Shown: piece after piece, positions 38,431 through 49,325 of the stretch
Layout of the letters: each line of letters begins with the position of its first letter
Numbering within the stretch: position 1 is the stretch's first letter
Assembly: GCF_003045775.1 (NCBI RefSeq)
Contig: NZ_PXNS01000005.1
Location: 186,001 to 250,000 of the forward strand
Direction: 5' to 3'
Source of the DNA: Halomonas litopenaei
GTDB lineage: Bacteria; Pseudomonadota; Gammaproteobacteria; Pseudomonadales; Halomonadaceae
DNA length: 64,000 nt
Translations under genes and position numbers: made by a program
Notes under the pieces: generated by a model
Told to the model about the DNA's origin: nothing
Seen by the model: only the letters and a program-made list of their open reading frames with translations
The model's database searches: none

Positions 38431-38495
38431 AAGATCGTCAGCCGCTGGCCTTCGCTCCTGTCATTGTCGTCACGGCCAGGGAGACCCGTGCATGA
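38427..38495 (+). CDS. 22-codon bridging mini-ORF between ccmF and ccmG
   Basis: A short frame reading MKDRQPLAFAPVIVVTARET then RA. Its ATG overlaps the ccmF stop (ATGA) and its TGA overlaps the ccmG start (ATGA), and GGGAGG precedes it. The segment VVTARE matches the ccmF C-terminus (PVVTAREANA), and the DNA CACGGCCAGGGAG repeats about 64 bp apart, so the frame appears to come from duplication of the ccmF end with its ribosome site. It may only carry ribosomes from ccmF to ccmG. No homologue is recognised. Confidence 0.4.
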   Translation: MKDRQPLAFAPVIVVTARETRA

Positions 38496-39040
38496 AACGT
38501 CGACTTCTATTGCTGTTGCCGCTGGTGCTGTTTCTGGCGCTCGGAATCTTTCTCTATCAGGGGCTGTCGATCAACCCCTTTGAAAGGGAATCCGCGTTGA
38601 TGGCCAGGGAGTTCCCGGACTTCGAGCTGTCGACCCTCGAGGATCCCGAGCGCCGGGTGAGCCAGGACGCACTGTCCGGCGAGCTTTCCCTGGTCAATGT
38701 CTGGGGCAGCTGGTGTCCGACCTGTCGTCAGGAGATGCCGCAGCTTCTGGATCTGGCCGAGCGCGGGGTACGCCTGGTCGGGGTCGACTACAAGGAAGAA
38801 GGTGCCAGCGACGGCGAGCGCAGAGCCAGGGGACGCGCCTTCCTGACCCAGTTCGGCAATCCCTTCGAGTTCAATATCTTCGATCCCGAGGGTACCCTCG
38901 GCTTCGATCTCGGCGTCTACGGCGCTCCCGAGACCTTCCTGGTAGACGCCGAGGGGATCATTCGCTACCACCACACCGGCTATATCACCGCCGACGATGT
39001 GGAGAAGATCATCTTGCCGGAGGTGGAAAAATGGCGTTGA
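38492..39040 (+). CDS. ccmG: Thiol:disulfide interchange protein CcmG/DsbE
   Basis: Membrane-tethered thioredoxin that keeps apocytochrome c cysteines reduced. 182 residues from ATG 38492 (GGGAG 8 bp upstream). An N-terminal signal anchor (LLLLLPLVLFLALGIFLY) is followed by the thioredoxin fold with WGSWCPTCRQE (Cys75, Cys78) and the cis-Pro loop GVYGAPETFLVD. It overlaps ccmH by 10 bp. Confidence 0.96.
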   Translation: MKRRLLLLLPLVLFLALGIFLYQGLSINPFERESALMAREFPDFELSTLEDPERRVSQDALSGELSLVNVWGSWCPTCRQEMPQLLDLAERGVRLVGVDYKEEGASDGERRARGRAFLTQFGNPFEFNIFDPEGTLGFDLGVYGAPETFLVDAEGIIRYHHTGYITADDVEKIILPEVEKWR

Positions 39041-39633
39041 TCGATCTGTGCTGCTCGAGCGCTATCAGCGCCCGCACCCGCGCTATCAGTTCCAGCGCCC
39101 GCACCCGCGCTAGCGGCGACGACCGCAGCGCCCGTGCACGTAACCTGCCTGGCTCGGGCCTTGGCTGGCTGGCGGGCATGGTGCTGGCGCTGTTGATGCT
39201 TGTCGCTGCGCTCGACGCTCGGGCGGAAGCCATCGAGGTACGCGGCTTCGACAACCCGGTGACCGAAAAGCGCTATCAGGAGCTGACCGCCACCCTGCGC
39301 TGCCCCAAGTGCGAGAACCAGGCCATCGGCGACTCCAACTCGCCGATCGCCGCCGACATGCGCGAGCGGGTCTACGCCCAGCTTCAGGACGGCCGCTCGG
39401 ACAAGGAGATCATCGACTTCATGGTCCAGCGCTTCGGCGACTATGTCCTCTACAATCCGCGTCTCGAGGGGCGCACCCTGCTGCTGTGGGGGCTGCCCGG
39501 CGCGCTGGTCGTCATCGGCGCCCTGGTGCTGTGGCTGATCATCCGCTCACGGCGACGCACCCAGGTACGCAGGCTGTCCGCCGAGGAGCAGGCGCGCCTG
39601 GACGACCTGATCGATAGAGAGGGATCCGCATGA
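39031..39633 (+). CDS. ccmH: Cytochrome c maturation protein CcmH (CycL domain)
   Basis: Periplasmic redox protein with the conserved LRCPKCENQ (Cys91, Cys94) and a C-terminal membrane anchor (LPGALVVIGALVLWLIIRS). 200 residues from ATG 39031. The signal sequence (about 45-64) is preceded by an unusual 40-residue, Ser/Arg-rich extension containing a duplicated SARTRA encoded by a 20-bp repeat (39066-39085 and 39093-39112). A later start at ATG 39178 (MVLALLMLV) would remove it, but ATG 39031 has GGAGG upstream. Overlaps ccmI by ATGA. Confidence 0.93.
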   Translation: MALIDLCCSSAISARTRAISSSARTRASGDDRSARARNLPGSGLGWLAGMVLALLMLVAALDARAEAIEVRGFDNPVTEKRYQELTATLRCPKCENQAIGDSNSPIAADMRERVYAQLQDGRSDKEIIDFMVQRFGDYVLYNPRLEGRTLLLWGLPGALVVIGALVLWLIIRSRRRTQVRRLSAEEQARLDDLIDREGSA

Positions 39634-40850
39634 CCCTGTTATGGCTGGCCTTTGCCGTTCTGCTGCTGCTCGCGGCCTGGCTGCTGATCCTGCCCCTGCG
39701 CCGTGCGGCGAAGGTGGAGCGCCTGCAACGTGCGCTGGAGGACAGCGATGACGCCGCCGCCCAGAACGTGGCGGTCTATCGTCGTCGGGTGGCGTCGCTG
39801 GAAGCGGCCAAGTCTCGGGGAGACATCGACGCAGCACGCTTCGACGAGGATCTCAGTGAACTCCAGCGCAGCCTGCTCGATGACACCGAGCGGCTCAAGC
39901 GCTCGCCGCTGAAGTCTGCCGCTGCGGGCAAGCTGGCGGTGCCGCTGGTGCTGGTGGCGGTGGTGGTGGTCAGCGTGCTGTGGTACCGCTGGGAGGGCGC
40001 CGAGGGCGACCTGGTGCTGTATCAGGCCATCGAAGAGGTACGCAACGACCCCGAGGCGAGCCTCGCGCTGATGATCCAGCGCCTCGAGCAGCAGGCCGAG
40101 AGCCAACCCGACAACCCTCGCGTGTGGCAGACGCTGTATCCGCTTTACCGCGACAGCGGCGCCTACGCCGAGGCCAGCGATGCCATCGAGCGTGTGCTTG
40201 CGCTGGAGGGGCGTTCACCCTGGTGGATCGGCGAGTTGGCCAAGATGCAGTACTTCATCAACGAAGGGCGGCTCGACGATCGCATTCTGGCGCTGTCCCG
40301 GGAGGCCAGTCGCGAGGCGCCGAATCTGCCCTCGGCCATGTGGTTTCTGGGGGTCGAGGCCTTCCAGCAGGACGACTACCAGGGCGCCCTGGGCTTCTGG
40401 CGGCGCGGTCTGTCGACGGCAGACGACTCGCCGTTGTCCGAGGCCATGCGCCAGGGCGTCGCCCAGGCCGAGCAACGCCTGGCCCCTGCGGCGAGCGAGC
40501 GCAATGTGCTGGTCAGCCTGTCGCTGGCCGACGAACTGGTCGGGCGTCTGGCGCCGGAGACCACAGTGTTCGTGGTGGCACGGGACAGCGAAGGCAAGCT
40601 GCCGCCGCTGGCCATCGAGCGCCTGACCCTGGCCGACCTGCCGGCCAGCCTGACCCTTGACGCCAGCGATGCCATGTCGCCCATGGCAAGCCTCGCGCAG
40701 GTCGATGAGGTGCGTCTGCTGGCGCGGGTATCGTCCAGCGGCCAGGCCCAGCCCCAGGCCGGCGATCTCATGGGTGAACGACAAGGGGTTGCAGTAGGCG
40801 GCCCGGACATGGATCCTGTCGCGCTTATCATCGATCGAGTGATTGAATAG
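39630..40850 (+). CDS. ccmI: Cytochrome c biogenesis protein CcmI (CycH)
   Basis: Binds apocytochrome c and presents it to CcmF/H. 406 residues. Two N-terminal membrane helices (LWLAFAVLLLLAAWLLILPL; LAVPLVLVAVVVVSVLWY) flank a cytoplasmic coil. Periplasmic TPR-like repeats follow (about 130-290, for example DNPRVWQTLYPLYRDSGAYAEASDAIERVL), then a C-terminal domain. It ends three bases before smc, making smc a probable member of this operon. Confidence 0.93.
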   Translation: MTLLWLAFAVLLLLAAWLLILPLRRAAKVERLQRALEDSDDAAAQNVAVYRRRVASLEAAKSRGDIDAARFDEDLSELQRSLLDDTERLKRSPLKSAAAGKLAVPLVLVAVVVVSVLWYRWEGAEGDLVLYQAIEEVRNDPEASLALMIQRLEQQAESQPDNPRVWQTLYPLYRDSGAYAEASDAIERVLALEGRSPWWIGELAKMQYFINEGRLDDRILALSREASREAPNLPSAMWFLGVEAFQQDDYQGALGFWRRGLSTADDSPLSEAMRQGVAQAEQRLAPAASERNVLVSLSLADELVGRLAPETTVFVVARDSEGKLPPLAIERLTLADLPASLTLDASDAMSPMASLAQVDEVRLLARVSSSGQAQPQAGDLMGERQGVAVGGPDMDPVALIIDRVIE

Positions 40851-40853
40851 TCC

Positions 40854-43800
40854 ATGCGTCTGACGTCGATCCGGCTGGCCGGGTTCAAGTCCTTCGTCGA
40901 TCCGGTCACGGTGCCCTTTGACGGCAACATGACCGCCATCGTCGGTCCCAACGGCTGCGGCAAGTCGAACATCATCGACGCCGTACGCTGGGTCATGGGC
41001 GAATCCTCGGCCAAGACCCTGCGTGGCGAGTCGATGACCGACGTCATCTTCAACGGCTCCACCGGGCGCAAGCCGGTGGGCATGGCCTCCATCGAGCTGA
41101 CCTTCGACAACCGTGACGGCACCATGGGCGGGGTCTACGCCCAGTACGCCGAGATCTCGGTCAAGCGTCAGGTCACCCGGGACGCCCAGTCCAGCTACTT
41201 CTTCAACGGCCAGAAGTGTCGCCGACGCGACATCGCCGACCTATTCCTGGGCACCGGCCTGGGGCCGCGCTCCTACGCCATCATCGGCCAGGGCATGATC
41301 TCGCGGCTGATCGAGGCGCGTCCCGAAGAGCTGCGCGCCACCCTGGAAGAGGCCGCCGGTATCTCCAAGTACAAGGAGCGCCGTCGCGAGACCGAAAATC
41401 GCATGCGTCGCACCCAGGAGAACCTGGACCGGCTCGACGATATCCGTGAGGAGCTGGACAAGCAGCTCGAGCGGCTCAAGCGTCAGGCCGAGGCGGCCAG
41501 ACGCTACCAGTCGTTGAAAGAAGAAGAGCACCGGGTCAAGGGCGAACTCGCACTGCTGCGCGGACGCGCCTTGCGTGCCGCCCAGACCGAGCAGGACACC
41601 CGGGTGCGCGAGCTCGAGACCGCGGTGGAGCGCGAGGTGCTCGGCATGCGCCAGTGCGAGACCCGGCTGGAAGAGGCCCGCGCCGAGCACGATGGCCTGG
41701 CCTCGGAGCTCGACCAGCGCCAGGCACGCTTTTACGAGACCACCACCGCCATCGCCCGCCTCGAGCAGGAGCTCGAACACACCCGCTCCCGCGATCAGCA
41801 GCTGGCGCGGGATCTCGAGAGTGCCCGCCGCGAGCTCGAGGAGCTCGATCGTCTCGGCGAGGACGACAGTCAGCGCCTGCTGGCCCTCGAGGATCGCCTG
41901 GAGACCCTCGGCCCCGAGCAGGAAGAATTGGCCGAGCAACTGGCAGAGCTGGAAGCGGCGCTGGAGGAGGCCGAGCCCGCGGTGGAGGAAGCCGACGCCG
42001 AATGGGAGGCCTTCAACGAACGCTGGCGCAGCGACAGCCACGAGGCCGAACGCACCCAGGACCGCCTGCGTGAGCTGGAAGCTCGGCTCGAGCGCATCGC
42101 CGCCGACCGTGCCAAGCGCCGTCAGCAGCTCGATGAATTGCCGGACCTGGCCGGCCTCAGCGCTCAGCGCGAAGAAGTGAAGAGTCAGCTGGCCGAGCAC
42201 GAGGCCCGCGCCGAGGAGCTCGAGGAGCGTCGTGAACGGCTGATCGAGCAGCGCGACGCCAACCGTCGCGAGGTTGTCGAACATGACCGCGCGCGCGAGC
42301 AGGCGCTTGCCCGTCACAGCGCCCTGGGTGGCGAGATCGCCTCGCTGGAGGCGCTGATCGAGGCGGCCCTGGCCGACCACGACGAAAGCCTGGACCGGCA
42401 CCTGGCCGAGCATGGCCTTGCCGAGGCGCCACGCCTGGGCGAATGCCTGAATGTCGAGCCCGGCTGGGAGGAGACGGTGTCCTGGGTGCTGGGTCCCTGG
42501 CTCAGGGCCCGCATGGCGTCGTCGAGTCACTGTCGTGAGGTGATGGCCTCGCCGCTTGCCGCCGAACTGGCACTGCTCGATTCAGAGGCCAGCGTCGACG
42601 CTGCCGGCGACAGCCTGGCGGCGAGGGTCAAGGGCGCCGGTGCGGCCGCGCAGTGGCTCGCCGGCATTCGCTGTGCGGCCTCCCGTGACGAGGCCTGGCA
42701 GGCACAGGATCGGCTCGAGGCGGGGGCCAGCCTGGTGACCGCCGACGGCCTGTGGCTAGGCCCTGGTTGGGCGCGCCAGCGGGGCGAGGGAGATGGGCCG
42801 GATGCGTTGCTGGTGAGCCGTGCCCGGCTGGACGAGGCAAGTGCCGCCCTGGCAGAGCAGGAACAGCGGCTGGCGTCAGTCGAGCAGGCCCGCGAAGGTG
42901 CCCAGGCGCTGGTCGATCAGGCCGAGCAGGGGCTCGAGCAACTGCGGCTGTCGGAGCGTGAGCTGGATCAGGCGCGTCAGCAACTGGCGGTTCAGGACAA
43001 TGGTCTGGCCAGCCGGCTTGAGCATCTGTCCAGTCGCGGCGCCGAGATCCACGAGGAGCTCGAGGGCCTGGCCGAAGCCGACGAGGAAGCGCGGCTGGCC
43101 ATCGAGGAAATGCGCGAGCAGTGGCAGAGCGCCATGGCCCGGCTGGAAGAGGGCGCCGAGGTACGCGAGCGTCTCGAGCGCGAGCGCACCCAGGCGCGCG
43201 AGCGGCTGGCCTCGCTGCGTACCCGCCAGCGTCCGCTGAGCGAGCGCTCCCAGCAGCTCACCCTGGAGCACCAGCGGTTGACCACCGAGCGTGCTGGCCT
43301 GGCCGAGCAGCAGGGGCGCGCGGGGGATACCCGCTCACGCCTGGAGGAGCGGGTGGCCGAACTCGAGGAAGCGCGTGAGGGGCTGCATGAGCCGGATGAG
43401 GAACGTCGCGAGCGTCTCGATGAGCTGTTGCACCGGCGCGAGCAGGAGGAGCGCCAGCTCAATGAGTCGCGGGCACGGGCGGCGGCGCTGGTCGAGCGCC
43501 TGCGCGACGACGAGCAGGCGCGGCAGAGCCACGAGCGAAATCTCGATGGCGTGCGCGAGCGTCTGCAGGAGGCGCGTATGCAGGTTCAGGCATTGGCGCT
43601 GAAGGCCGAGACCCAGGATGAGCAGCTCAGGGAACTTGGCCACGATGCCGAGGCTCTGACACAAGGGCTCGACCCCAATGCCACCGAGTCCGCCTGGCAG
43701 ACCCGGCTGGAGGAGCTGGGCGAGAAGATTCGCCGGCTGGGGGCGATCAACCTGGCCGCCATCGAGGAGTACGAGCAGCAGGCCGAGCGGCGTGACTATC

Positions 43801-44351
43801 TCGAAGCGCAGCAGGCCGAGCTGAACGAGGCCCTCGAAACCCTGGACAAGGCGATCCGACGTATTGATCAGGAGACGCGGATGCGATTCCGCGATACCTT
43901 TGAGCGGGTCAACGCCGGCCTGCAGTCGCTTTTCCCGCGAGTCTTCGGTGGTGGAACCGCATGGTTGACCCTGACAGGCGATGATTTGCTGGAAACCGGG
44001 GTGGCCATCATGGCGCGACCTCCGGGCAAGAAGAACAGCACGATTCATTTGCTGTCCGGGGGAGAAAAAGCACTGACGGCGTTGTCCATGGTATTCGCCA
44101 TCTTTCAGTTGAACCCGGCGCCGTTCTGTATGCTCGACGAGGTGGATGCGCCCCTGGACGATGCCAATGTCGGGCGCTATGCCAAGCTGGTGAAGGAAAT
44201 GTCCGAGAGCGTTCAGTTCATCTATATCACCCATAACAAGATCGCCATGGAGGCCGGTGAACGACTGATGGGTGTGACGATGCAGGAACCTGGCGTCTCG
44301 CGACTGGTCTCGGTGGGCGTGGACGAGGCGGCCGCGCTGGCAGAAGCATGA
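40854..44351 (+). CDS. smc: Chromosome segregation/condensin ATPase SMC
   Basis: 1165 residues. The N-terminal Walker A is GPNGCGKSNII (31-41), followed by the R-loop-like region and QGMISRLIEARPEE. Two long coiled coils rich in Glu/Arg/Ala (about 165-480 and 640-1000) flank a hinge near 490-620. The C-terminal head has the signature LLSGGEKALTALSMVFA and Walker B APFCMLDEVDAPLDD. The ribosome site is weak, so translation may depend on coupling to ccmI, 3 bp upstream. Its presence implies an SMC-ScpAB system; scpA and scpB are not in this window. Confidence 0.97.
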   Translation: MRLTSIRLAGFKSFVDPVTVPFDGNMTAIVGPNGCGKSNIIDAVRWVMGESSAKTLRGESMTDVIFNGSTGRKPVGMASIELTFDNRDGTMGGVYAQYAEISVKRQVTRDAQSSYFFNGQKCRRRDIADLFLGTGLGPRSYAIIGQGMISRLIEARPEELRATLEEAAGISKYKERRRETENRMRRTQENLDRLDDIREELDKQLERLKRQAEAARRYQSLKEEEHRVKGELALLRGRALRAAQTEQDTRVRELETAVEREVLGMRQCETRLEEARAEHDGLASELDQRQARFYETTTAIARLEQELEHTRSRDQQLARDLESARRELEELDRLGEDDSQRLLALEDRLETLGPEQEELAEQLAELEAALEEAEPAVEEADAEWEAFNERWRSDSHEAERTQDRLRELEARLERIAADRAKRRQQLDELPDLAGLSAQREEVKSQLAEHEARAEELEERRERLIEQRDANRREVVEHDRAREQALARHSALGGEIASLEALIEAALADHDESLDRHLAEHGLAEAPRLGECLNVEPGWEETVSWVLGPWLRARMASSSHCREVMASPLAAELALLDSEASVDAAGDSLAARVKGAGAAAQWLAGIRCAASRDEAWQAQDRLEAGASLVTADGLWLGPGWARQRGEGDGPDALLVSRARLDEASAALAEQEQRLASVEQAREGAQALVDQAEQGLEQLRLSERELDQARQQLAVQDNGLASRLEHLSSRGAEIHEELEGLAEADEEARLAIEEMREQWQSAMARLEEGAEVRERLERERTQARERLASLRTRQRPLSERSQQLTLEHQRLTTERAGLAEQQGRAGDTRSRLEERVAELEEAREGLHEPDEERRERLDELLHRREQEERQLNESRARAAALVERLRDDEQARQSHERNLDGVRERLQEARMQVQALALKAETQDEQLRELGHDAEALTQGLDPNATESAWQTRLEELGEKIRRLGAINLAAIEEYEQQAERRDYLEAQQAELNEALETLDKAIRRIDQETRMRFRDTFERVNAGLQSLFPRVFGGGTAWLTLTGDDLLETGVAIMARPPGKKNSTIHLLSGGEKALTALSMVFAIFQLNPAPFCMLDEVDAPLDDANVGRYAKLVKEMSESVQFIYITHNKIAMEAGERLMGVTMQEPGVSRLVSVGVDEAAALAEA

Positions 44352-44488
44352 TGCACTTGAAAGGTGGTTATAATAGGGTTACCAAGTAAGACCATGATAC
44401 TGCATGGCAAGGTAAGCAAAGGGAGTTGGAAGGGCGAATGCGAAGGGCACTGTCGAGAAGACCGGAGAAAATCCGGCGCTTGACAAAT

Positions 44489-44509
44489 AAAAAAAGTGGC
44501 CCTTTTTTT
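44489..44509 (+). terminator. Possible terminator in the smc-zipA gap
   Basis: Seven A, then GTGGCCC, then seven T: the A and T runs pair over a small loop and leave a T-rich 3' arm. It lies about 70 bp before zipA, just downstream of TTGACA (44480-44485). A TATAAT occurs at 44369-44374. Confidence 0.4.
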
Positions 44510-44576
44510 CGCAATCACGCTATGCTGTTGACGGACAACCATCAGGCATGGCGCCTTAGCAAAGGCATGACGACCC

Positions 44577-46595
44577 ATGGAACTAAGAGAGTGGCTGATC
44601 ATTCTGGGGCTGGCACTGGTGACCCTCATCGTTATCGATGGGGCGCGTCGCCTCCAGCGCCAACGTCGCACTCCCCGCCTTGATGAGGTGCAGGGAGACG
44701 TCCTCGATAGTGGCTACGGTAGCTACGAAAGCGGCTATGGCAGTGGTCATGGCAGTCGCCATGATCAGGAACCCGCCATGGCGGCGAGCCCCGGACCCAG
44801 CGCGCCAGAGCGTCGGGAGGTGGCCTCGGTAGAGGACGACCCCGAGGAGCGTGCGCGCCAGGAAGAAATCAACTGGGAGCTGCCCAATGGAGGGGCCAGG
44901 GTCGTCAGGCCTGCGGACTTCTCCAATGTTCAGCCCAAGCCCAAGCTGCAGCGCCAGGAGCACCCCGGGCCATCCCGGGTGTTGTCCGAATTCCGCTCCA
45001 GTCAGGCCAGTCGCGCTCAGGAGGCTGGGGACAGCCAGCGCGCCGATGGATCGTCGACCAATGACCGGCCGGCGGACACCGTTGCCCCGCGAGCCAGTCA
45101 GCCGGCACCTGCAGCCCGGGCCGAGCAGCCCACCCAGGCAGAGGGTATAGAAGAGGGTGCAGAACAAGCGCCCGCCGAGGCAGAACCGACTCCAGCACAG
45201 GCAGAACCGACTCCAGCACAGGCAGAGCCGTCGGTGCGGGTCGATCAAGCGCCCGCGCAGGCCCCGAACGCTGAAAACGCTGAAGAAGTGGCCGAGCAGT
45301 CCTCCCTGACCGACGAGCCCATGGCGGCCGACAGCCGCGAGGAGCCAAGGGCGACCAGCGAGACGACGATGGACGCTCCGGTGGACGCTGACGCCTCCAC
45401 CGGCAAGACTGCCCAGGACGAACACGCGGTGCGTGACGATGTCGCCGACGCGGGTGATGGGCGCCGCGAGCCCAGCTTGAGCGCGCGTCGTGACGATGAC
45501 GTCGCCAGCGAGCCCGGCGACGCTGCCATGCCGTCTCTGGCGGCGGACCCACAGGACCACGAGGAGTTCGACGAGGATCAGTATCGTCTGGTGGACTTCG
45601 AGGGGATGGGAGATTCGTTGAAGGATCGCTCTCGTCGCATGGGGTCCTCCGTGCATCGTTTTGGCGCTTCGCTGCAGAAGTCGCTGGGAGAACGCCGGGA
45701 ACAGAAGCGTATCGAACGCGAGAAGCGTGAGAAGGAAAGAGCCGAGAAGGCACGGCTCAAGGCCGAGCAGAAGGCCGAACAAGCCAAGCTCAAGGCCGAG
45801 GAAGAAGCTCGCCGGCAGGCCGAACAGGCACAGCATCAGGCCGAACAGCAGCGTCAGCGGCAGCAGGAAGAAGGGCTGCGTCAGGAGCAGGCCGCCCAGG
45901 AGGCCGAGCGCCGCCGTCAGGAAGCCTTGCTTGCCAGGCAGACCGCTGCCGATCAGCGTGGCGCCTCGTCGATGGAAGACGAAGCCTCGTTCGACGATGC
46001 CACGTACGACGAAGCCGCGTATGACGAAGCCGCATTTAACGAAGCAGCGGACGCCAATGCCGAAGACTCCAGGGTGCGCACCCATCCGGTGCTCGAGAAG
46101 GCCCTGCGCCACGACGTCAACGCCGAGCATGCCCGTGACAGCCTGAGCAATGCCGAGGAAATCATCGTCATCAGCGTGATGTCCCGTGACGAGGACGGCT
46201 TCCCTGGCACGACCCTGCTGGAGCTGATGATGGCCTGCGGTTTGCGCTACAGCCGAGACATGGGCATCTTCCATCGCTTCGAGACCGAGGACGAGGGCAG
46301 CGCCCTGCAGTTCTCCATGGTCAACGTGCTCAAGCCCGGGACCTTCCCGATCGAAGCCATGGACGACTTCACCACACCTGGCATCACCCTGCTGATGCCG
46401 CTGCCCAGCGCCAAGGACAGCTCGGCGGCCTTCGAGGCCATGGTCGAGACCGCGATGGTGATCGTGCGCCATATGGGGGGTGAGCTGAAGGACGAGAATC
46501 ACAGCGTGATGACCGCCCAGACCGTGGAGTTTGCCCGCCAGCGGGTGCAGGAGTTCGAGCGCCGCCACCGCCTGCATCGTTATCAGGTGAACTGA
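44577..46595 (+). CDS. zipA: Cell division protein ZipA, with an unusually long linker
   Basis: Membrane anchor for FtsZ at the septum. At 672 residues it is about twice E. coli ZipA (328). The N-terminal helix is WLIILGLALVTLIVIDGARRL. The linker has a Gly/Tyr/Ser patch (GYGSYESGYGSGHGS), a Pro/Ala/Glu stretch with AEPTPAQ duplicated, and a charged coiled coil (about 378-465, Lys/Arg/Glu/Gln/Ala). The C-terminal FtsZ-binding domain (from about 500) includes IIVISVMSRDEDGFPGTTLLELM and GTFPIEAMDDFTTPGI. The order smc-zipA-ligA is conserved. Confidence 0.95.
   Translation: MELREWLIILGLALVTLIVIDGARRLQRQRRTPRLDEVQGDVLDSGYGSYESGYGSGHGSRHDQEPAMAASPGPSAPERREVASVEDDPEERARQEEINWELPNGGARVVRPADFSNVQPKPKLQRQEHPGPSRVLSEFRSSQASRAQEAGDSQRADGSSTNDRPADTVAPRASQPAPAARAEQPTQAEGIEEGAEQAPAEAEPTPAQAEPTPAQAEPSVRVDQAPAQAPNAENAEEVAEQSSLTDEPMAADSREEPRATSETTMDAPVDADASTGKTAQDEHAVRDDVADAGDGRREPSLSARRDDDVASEPGDAAMPSLAADPQDHEEFDEDQYRLVDFEGMGDSLKDRSRRMGSSVHRFGASLQKSLGERREQKRIEREKREKERAEKARLKAEQKAEQAKLKAEEEARRQAEQAQHQAEQQRQRQQEEGLRQEQAAQEAERRRQEALLARQTAADQRGASSMEDEASFDDATYDEAAYDEAAFNEAADANAEDSRVRTHPVLEKALRHDVNAEHARDSLSNAEEIIVISVMSRDEDGFPGTTLLELMMACGLRYSRDMGIFHRFETEDEGSALQFSMVNVLKPGTFPIEAMDDFTTPGITLLMPLPSAKDSSAAFEAMVETAMVIVRHMGGELKDENHSVMTAQTVEFARQRVQEFERRHRLHRYQVN
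45181..45222 (+). repeat. 21-bp in-frame tandem duplication in zipA
   Basis: Two perfect copies (45181-45201 and 45202-45222) encode AEPTPAQ twice in the ZipA linker; a partial third copy follows. The unit keeps frame, so linker length can vary without loss of function. Confidence 0.93.
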
Positions 46596-46619
46596 CCGCG
46601 CAGGCGCTGCCTGGTACGC

Positions 46620-46647
46620 GACGGCCCCGTGGAGACACGGGGCCGTC
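46620..46647 (+). terminator. zipA terminator
   Basis: A perfect 11-bp stem GACGGCCCCGT / ACGGGGCCGTC with a 6-nt loop, then TGCGTTTTCC. Confidence 0.82.
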
Positions 46648-46670
46648 TGCGTTTTCCTTCTGTGTCTTGA

Positions 46671-49099
<2,429 letters not shown>

Positions 49100-49149
49100 T
49101 CTGCCGATGTCCCAGGCCGCCTGACGCTTGCTGCGGCGGGTGAAAAAGA

Positions 49150-49178
49150 CGACGGCCCGCCTTCAAGGCGGGCCGTCG
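49150..49178 (-). terminator. Bidirectional terminator between yheU and mnmC
   Basis: A perfect 12-bp stem CGACGGCCCGCC / GGCGGGCCGTCG with loop TTCAA. On the minus strand it is followed by CTTTTT, making it a good terminator for mnmC; on the plus strand it could also end ligA-yheU. Confidence 0.88.
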
Positions 49179-49204
49179 GCGTCTGGGCGTTGCTGCTCGC
49201 GTCC

Positions 49205-49325
49205 AGCCCTGGAGCAAGCTCTGGTGCTAGCCCTGGTGCAAGCCCCGGAGCTAGCTCTATAGCCAGGCCCTGGAGCCCGCCCTTTTGCTAGCCCTGTCGC
49301 TAGCCCTGGCGCTTGCCCTGGACGA
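49205..49325 (-). repeat. Ten degenerate 12-bp repeats spanning the mnmC stop codon
   Basis: Units such as AGCCCTGGAGCA, AGCTCTGGTGCT, AGCCCTGGTGCA and AGCCCTGGCGCT follow one another with a 12-bp period (one unit of 13) from 49205 to 49325. The last two units lie inside the mnmC 3' end, the rest beyond its stop. Several contain GCTAGC, and CTAG is normally rare in such genomes. In the mnmC frame each unit is four codons of the type L/K-A/R-P/Q-G, and two units carry an in-frame TAG. Confidence 0.85.
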
